Positions 2,944 through 6,613 of a stretch of DNA of 6,613 nt are shown piece after piece. A program made the translations under genes and the position numbers. Each line of letters opens with the position of its first letter. Position 1 is the first letter of the stretch. The notes under the pieces were generated by a model. That model saw only the letters and a list, made by a program, of their open reading frames with translations, did no database searches and was not told the origin of the DNA. Source of the DNA: Oscillospiraceae bacterium (GTDB lineage: Bacteria > Bacillota_A > Clostridia > Oscillospirales > Oscillospiraceae); NCBI GenBank assembly GCA_016302015.1, contig JAEDOJ010000087.1, forward strand, positions 1-6,613, read 5' to 3'.

Positions 2944-5673
2944 CTATTCTATGGCCTTCATGGCCTCTGCCATATTGATCCGCCGGGTCTTTACCGTCAG
3001 CGCCAAATCCACAATCAGCGTGAAGGCGAAGGTGATGGCCACGGACAGCAGATAGCTTTCCCATGCCAGACGGCAGCCGAAATACATGGTGCTGATCTTG
3101 ATCTGCGCCATCACATAGCGGAGCAGAGCGATTCCCATGGGAATGCCGCACAGGGCGCTGATGCCTGTGAGGACGATGTTTTCCCGGAACACATAGGAAT
3201 TCTGCTCTCGCTGGTAGAAGCCCAGCACCTTCAGGGTTGCGATCTCACGGGTGCGCTCGGTGATGGTGATATTGGTCAGGTTATACAGCACGATAAAGGC
3301 AAGGGCTCCGGCACACACCAGAACGATCAGGACAATGTAATCCAGACTGTCCAGCATACTGCCGACTCTTGTCCTCATATCGCTGGTCAGGGAAACATGG
3401 GACACATGATCCGCCCCCAAAAGAACCGCTCCGGCGGCATTTGCCTCCTGTCCCGCCGCGAAATTCACATAGGCGGTATTGTATTCCGGCGTCTGTCCCC
3501 ACTGGGCGGCGCAGGTGTCCTCACGGACATAGACATAATCGTATACGTAGTTGTCGAAAATTGCCGAGACGGTAACGGTAAGGGTCTTATAGTCGTCGGT
3601 GATCAGCTCCACCTCATCTCCCACGGAGATGCCGTTTTCCACGGCAAAGCGGTAGTTCACCACCGCCTCTCCCGTCCCGGGGAAGGCAAGGGGGGTCTTC
3701 CCCTCGTGGAGACTGACAAAATCCGTAAGCTCCTGGGAGAACACCACCAGATTGATGGCTTTGTTTCCGTTCTCCGTTGCCGCGTCCACGGTTTCGGTAT
3801 GAAGGAAGGCAAGGTCTTCCACAACATCGGCGGCCTGCGCCGCAAACTCCGCCCGCGCCGCCTCATCCATCGTATCCATGAAGGAAACGGAGGCGTCAAA
3901 GCGTTCGATCTCATTGTACTGGCGGTCAATCACCGGCTGGATGGTATCCCGGATGCCGAAGCCGGTCAGAAGCAGCGCCGTACACCCGCCGATGCCGATT
4001 ATCATCATAAACATCCGCTTTTTATAGCGAAGAATGTTTCGTATGGAGACCTTGTGCAGGAATTTGATGTGCTTCCAGAGGAAGCCGAGCCGTTCCAGAA
4101 AGACCCGCTTCCCCGGCGCCGGGGCTTTGGGACGGATCAATTGGGCGCTGCTTTCCCGTAAATCCCGACGGCAGACCCACCAGGTTGCGCCCAGAGCGCA
4201 GAACAGATAGAGGGCGCTGCAGGAGGCAAACAGCTTCCAGTCCAACACGAAGGCAATGGGTCGGGGGATGGAGTACATGATCTGATAGACCTGCCAGAGA
4301 ACCACGGGCAGATAGCGGGAGCCAAGGAGGAAGCCTATGATACAGCCGATCACAGAGGCGCTTCCCGCATAAAACAGATACTGCCCCGCAATGGCGCCGT
4401 TGCCGTAGCCCAGCGCCTTGAGCACGCCGTTTTCCGTCCGCTGTTCGCTGACCATCCGGGTCATGGTGGTAATGCACACCAGCGCCGCCACCAGGAAGAA
4501 AAACAGGGGGAAGGCCTTGGCGATGCCGGAAACGATGGCGGTGTCGTTGGACAGGCTGGCATAGCCCACATTGGAGCCGCGATCCAGCGTATAGACCGTG
4601 GCAGGCTTGAAATTGTCCAGGTCTGCCTGCGCCTCGTCCACCTCCGTTCGGGCATGGGAAAGCTCCCGTTCCCCGTCCTCCAGCTCCGCCCGCGCCTCGT
4701 CCAAAGACCGCTGGGCGGCGTCAATTTCCTCTTGCGCGGCCTCCACCATGGGGGACTGACTCCCAAGGATCGCCTCCATGGCGGCAAGCTCCTGCTTCTT
4801 TCCCTCCAGCTCCGTCTGCGCCGCCTCAAGCTCCCGCCGGGCGTCGGAAAGCTCCTTTTCGTTCTTCGTGATCTCCGCCCGGGCGTCATCCAGCTCCTTC
4901 TGCGCATCGTCCCGAAGCTCCCGGTAACGCAAGTCTGCCCGTTCCTCCAGCAGCGTCTCCACCGGCTCCCGCAGGGCTTCCACCGCATCCTCATATTTGT
5001 CGGAATAAATCTCTCCTGCCGCCGGAATCGTCAAAAATATCTCCGTGTAATACTCCGTGGAAAAGCCCTCCGGCAGAAGATAGACGTAGCTTGATACGGA
5101 GCCGTTTCCCAGAGAGGTGCTGCCCCGCTCAAAATTCAGGTAGGTCACGGCGTCGCACAGACCCACTATGGTGTATTCGTCGTAAGCGAAGGTGTCGAGG
5201 GTCTCCTGAGAATTGTTGTCCGAGAGGACGATTTTGGTGCCCAGCCTGGTCTCGTCGGCATATTTTGCGTCCAGAACGCATTCATCGGCCCGCTCCGGCA
5301 GCCTGCCGCAGGTCAGCGCCAGACCGTTGATATCCTCTGTCAGCATATGGGCGTGGCGAACCGCCTCTGAGCCGTCCTCCTGGACGTAGATGAAGTCGGC
5401 GCTGACAGAGCCCCGGGCAGCCTCGATCCCCTCCAACTCCGAAAAAGCCGTCACATCCTCCTGCGTAAAGCCCAGCGTGCTGATCAGGCGGAAGTCATAC
5501 AGGTTCAGTTCATTCACATATTCGTCTGCCGTCTTGAGAATGGAGGGCTCCGTCACCCGCAGCCCGGCAAAAAAGCCCACGCCCAGGGCGATGATCGCCA
5601 AAATCGCAAGGAACCGTCCGAGAGATGCCCGGATGGTTCGCAGCACAGATTTCCACAGCATGGACTTCACCAC
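2944..5673 (-). CDS. ABC transporter permease, FtsX/MacB-like, with extracytoplasmic coiled coil
   Basis: This 909-residue membrane protein is the permease partner of the ATPase encoded just upstream. Predicted topology is eight membrane segments: about 20-38, 385-402, 430-450, 480-500, 552-572, 778-800, 830-852 and 872-893. The two FtsX cores carry the usual coupling motifs, RTENGVLKALGYGNGAI (412-428) and RTREIATLKVLGFYQRE (807-823). A large extracytoplasmic domain (about 40-384) contains a charged heptad-like coiled coil at about 235-355, rich in Glu, Ala, Arg and Leu. A second extracytoplasmic domain spans about 575-777. This layout is known in Firmicutes MacB-type transporters, which often act mechanically on lipids, lipoproteins or peptides rather than as classical pores. 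The substrate here cannot be read from sequence. The start is a GTG at 5673, or the immediately adjacent GTG at 5670, preceded by GGAAGAG. It overlaps the ATPase stop by seven bases, so translation is coupled. An ATG at 5661 is a weaker alternative. Confidence 0.9.
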   Translation of the reverse strand: MVKSMLWKSVLRTIRASLGRFLAILAIIALGVGFFAGLRVTEPSILKTADEYVNELNLYDFRLISTLGFTQEDVTAFSELEGIEAARGSVSADFIYVQEDGSEAVRHAHMLTEDINGLALTCGRLPERADECVLDAKYADETRLGTKIVLSDNNSQETLDTFAYDEYTIVGLCDAVTYLNFERGSTSLGNGSVSSYVYLLPEGFSTEYYTEIFLTIPAAGEIYSDKYEDAVEALREPVETLLEERADLRYRELRDDAQKELDDARAEITKNEKELSDARRELEAAQTELEGKKQELAAMEAILGSQSPMVEAAQEEIDAAQRSLDEARAELEDGERELSHARTEVDEAQADLDNFKPATVYTLDRGSNVGYASLSNDTAIVSGIAKAFPLFFFLVAALVCITTMTRMVSEQRTENGVLKALGYGNGAIAGQYLFYAGSASVIGCIIGFLLGSRYLPVVLWQVYQIMYSIPRPIAFVLDWKLFASCSALYLFCALGATWWVCRRDLRESSAQLIRPKAPAPGKRVFLERLGFLWKHIKFLHKVSIRNILRYKKRMFMMIIGIGGCTALLLTGFGIRDTIQPVIDRQYNEIERFDASVSFMDTMDEAARAEFAAQAADVVEDLAFLHTETVDAATENGNKAINLVVFSQELTDFVSLHEGKTPLAFPGTGEAVVNYRFAVENGISVGDEVELITDDYKTLTVTVSAIFDNYVYDYVYVREDTCAAQWGQTPEYNTAYVNFAAGQEANAAGAVLLGADHVSHVSLTSDMRTRVGSMLDSLDYIVLIVLVCAGALAFIVLYNLTNITITERTREIATLKVLGFYQREQNSYVFRENIVLTGISALCGIPMGIALLRYVMAQIKISTMYFGCRLAWESYLLSVAITFAFTLIVDLALTVKTRRINMAEAMKAIE

Positions 5674-6371
5674 TCAATCTCTTCCACGGAAGTAATTTTT
5701 TCGTTCTTTTCCTGCCGGATCACCCTGCCGTTTTTTACCGAGATCACCCGGTCGGCCATGGCCGTCAAGGCGCTGTTATGGGTGATGATGACCACCGTCA
5801 TGCCCGTCTCCCGGCTGGTATCCTGCAGCAGCTTCAAAACCTGCTTGCCCGTCACATAATCCAGTGCGCCGGTGGGCTCGTCGCAGAGGAGCAGCTTGGG
5901 GTTCTTTGCAAGGGCACGGGCGATGGAAACCCGCTGCTGCTCTCCGCCGGAAAGCTGGGAGGGGAAATTCCTTGCCCGCTGGGCAAGCCCCACCCGCTCC
6001 AGAACCTCCATGGGGTCCAGGGGATTGCGGCAGAGCTGGGCGGCCATTTCCACGTTCTCAAGGGCGGTCAGATTCTGAATCAGATTATAAAACTGGAAGA
6101 CAAAGCCCACATCATGGCGGCGGTACATGGTCAGCCGCCGGGGAGAATATGCGGAAATCTCCTCTCCGTCAATGAAAACCTTGCCTGACGTCAGGCTGTC
6201 CATGCCGCCGAGGATGTTCAGCAGCGTGGTCTTCCCCGCACCGGAGGGGCCGACGATGACGCAGATCTCGCCCTTATCCACGGTAAAGCTGGCCTCGTGC
6301 AGGGCGTCGATCGTCACCTCGCCCATGGTATATCGTTTGCTGACATTCCGGAATTCCACAAAATGCTCCAT
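5667..6371 (-). CDS. ABC transporter ATP-binding protein, MacB/LolD type
   Basis: This is the cytoplasmic ATPase that drives the adjacent FtsX-like permease. Counting from the longer GTG start at 6377 (236 residues), motifs are: Walker [10 protein letters not shown] (43-51), Q-loop Gln95 in FVFQFYNLI, signature LSGGEQQR (142-149), Walker B LLLCDEP (162-168) with catalytic Glu167, D-loop ALD (171-173), and switch His200 in ITHN. The sequence around the Q-loop and 'LTALENVEM' is typical of the MacB/LolD/FtsE branch, whose members partner with FtsX-type permeases. Two starts are possible: GTG at 6377 or ATG at 6371. I prefer 6371 (234 residues, [10 protein letters not shown]) because AGGTG lies at good spacing in front of it and ATG is the stronger codon. 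All catalytic motifs are intact, so the protein should be active. The gene overlaps the permease start and forms a two-gene leftward operon with it. No two-component system accompanies it within the window. Confidence 0.93.
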   Translation of the reverse strand: MEHFVEFRNVSKRYTMGEVTIDALHEASFTVDKGEICVIVGPSGAGKTTLLNILGGMDSLTSGKVFIDGEEISAYSPRRLTMYRRHDVGFVFQFYNLIQNLTALENVEMAAQLCRNPLDPMEVLERVGLAQRARNFPSQLSGGEQQRVSIARALAKNPKLLLCDEPTGALDYVTGKQVLKLLQDTSRETGMTVVIITHNSALTAMADRVISVKNGRVIRQEKNEKITSVEEIEW

Positions 6372-6403
6372 GTCCACACCTGCTTCTTTAAATATTCAAA
6401 ATA

Positions 6404-6416
6404 AGTATAGCATACT
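6404..6416 (-). promoter_or_regulatory. Extended -10 promoter of the ABC operon overlapping a small palindrome
   Basis: On the minus strand TATACT (6409-6404) is preceded by TGC (6412-6410), an extended -10. A good -35 is lacking at 17-base spacing; TTCACC is present but about 20 bases away. Transcription would begin near 6397, about 26 bases before the preferred ATG. On the plus strand the same bases form the palindrome AGTAT-AGC-ATACT (6404-6416), so a repressor could occlude the -10. The palindrome may simply reflect the -10 composition. Confidence 0.5.
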
Positions 6417-6535
6417 CGCCGCCGGATTCGGTGAACGGTGTGTGAATTTTCCTGAAGATTCCCGGCGGGGCTCCCTGCTTCGGACATTGCGTGGAACCGC
6501 AAAGGAAAAGATTTCGTCAAGAGGTCGTATCATAC

Positions 6536-6564
6536 TTGACAAATCCCTTCGCCGTCGTTATACT
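6536..6564 (+). promoter_or_regulatory. Near-consensus sigma-A promoter reading out of the right edge
   Basis: TTGACA (6536-6541), a 17-base spacer, and TATACT (6559-6564) form one of the strongest promoters in the window. Transcription would start near 6571 and leave the window, divergent from the ABC operon. No coding start with a ribosome binding site is visible in the remaining bases. Confidence 0.75.
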
Positions 6565-6569
6565 ATATT

Positions 6570-6613
6570 CGACCGCAAACAACACCTTTCTTCGGGGGGT
6601 CGGATGCTTCCGG
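6570..6613 (+). other. 5' leader or start of an RNA gene beyond the right edge
   Basis: The first transcribed bases can form CGACC (6570-6574) with GGTCG (6598-6602) around a long loop containing a C/T-rich tract and a G6 run. The sequence stops before a gene can be identified. It could be a protein-gene leader or the beginning of a stable RNA; I do not recognise it. Confidence 0.3.

Noticed and set aside
3397..4161. Plus-strand open frame of about 254 codons opposite the permease
   Set aside because: It is antisense to a convincing FtsX permease, has no domain similarity and no suitable ribosome binding site.

Overview
The window looks like chromosomal DNA from a low-to-moderate GC Gram-positive anaerobe, most likely a gut Clostridia/Oscillospiraceae-type bacterium. 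The evidence is sigma-A type promoters (TTGACA / TATACT), strong AGGAGG-type ribosome binding sites, a bacillus-like hxlA/hxlB pair, a long FtsX-type permease with a coiled coil typical of Firmicutes, and an NPCBM-type domain of a style common in gut Firmicutes. The genus assignment is an inference from family resemblance, not a database result.

There are two contrasting halves. Positions 1 to about 1320 are visibly richer in A+T, gene-poor and look like accessory or decaying DNA. They hold the 3' end of an unrecognised protein, a 20-bp dyad with an excellent promoter embedded in it, a short ORF carrying an NPCBM/NEW2-like carbohydrate-binding domain without a secretion signal, a cluster of three hairpins, and a small remnant of an IS66-family accessory gene (TnpB). 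From about 1325 the DNA is GC-rich and organised in tight operons.

Positions 1325-2608 form a rightward operon: promoter with extended -10, a leader with a GC-rich hairpin, then hxlA (3-hexulose-6-phosphate synthase) and hxlB (6-phospho-3-hexuloisomerase), overlapping by 4 bases. Together they interconvert ribulose 5-phosphate plus formaldehyde with fructose 6-phosphate. This can fix or detoxify formaldehyde, or run in reverse to make pentose phosphate.

Positions 2609-2943 lie between convergent operons and contain no credible gene, but are full of secondary structure. A 218-bp segment is bounded by perfect 15-bp inverted repeats and contains nested stems. It is framed, together with another hairpin, by two direct copies of a 23-bp palindromic unit. 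This is the most unusual part of the window and could be a MITE-like element, a structured RNA, or a composite bidirectional terminator.

Positions 2944-6377 form a leftward operon: an ABC ATPase of the MacB/LolD type followed, with a few bases of overlap, by a 909-residue FtsX-like permease. They very probably form one complex. A divergent near-consensus promoter at 6536-6564 fires rightward out of the window toward a gene that is not visible.
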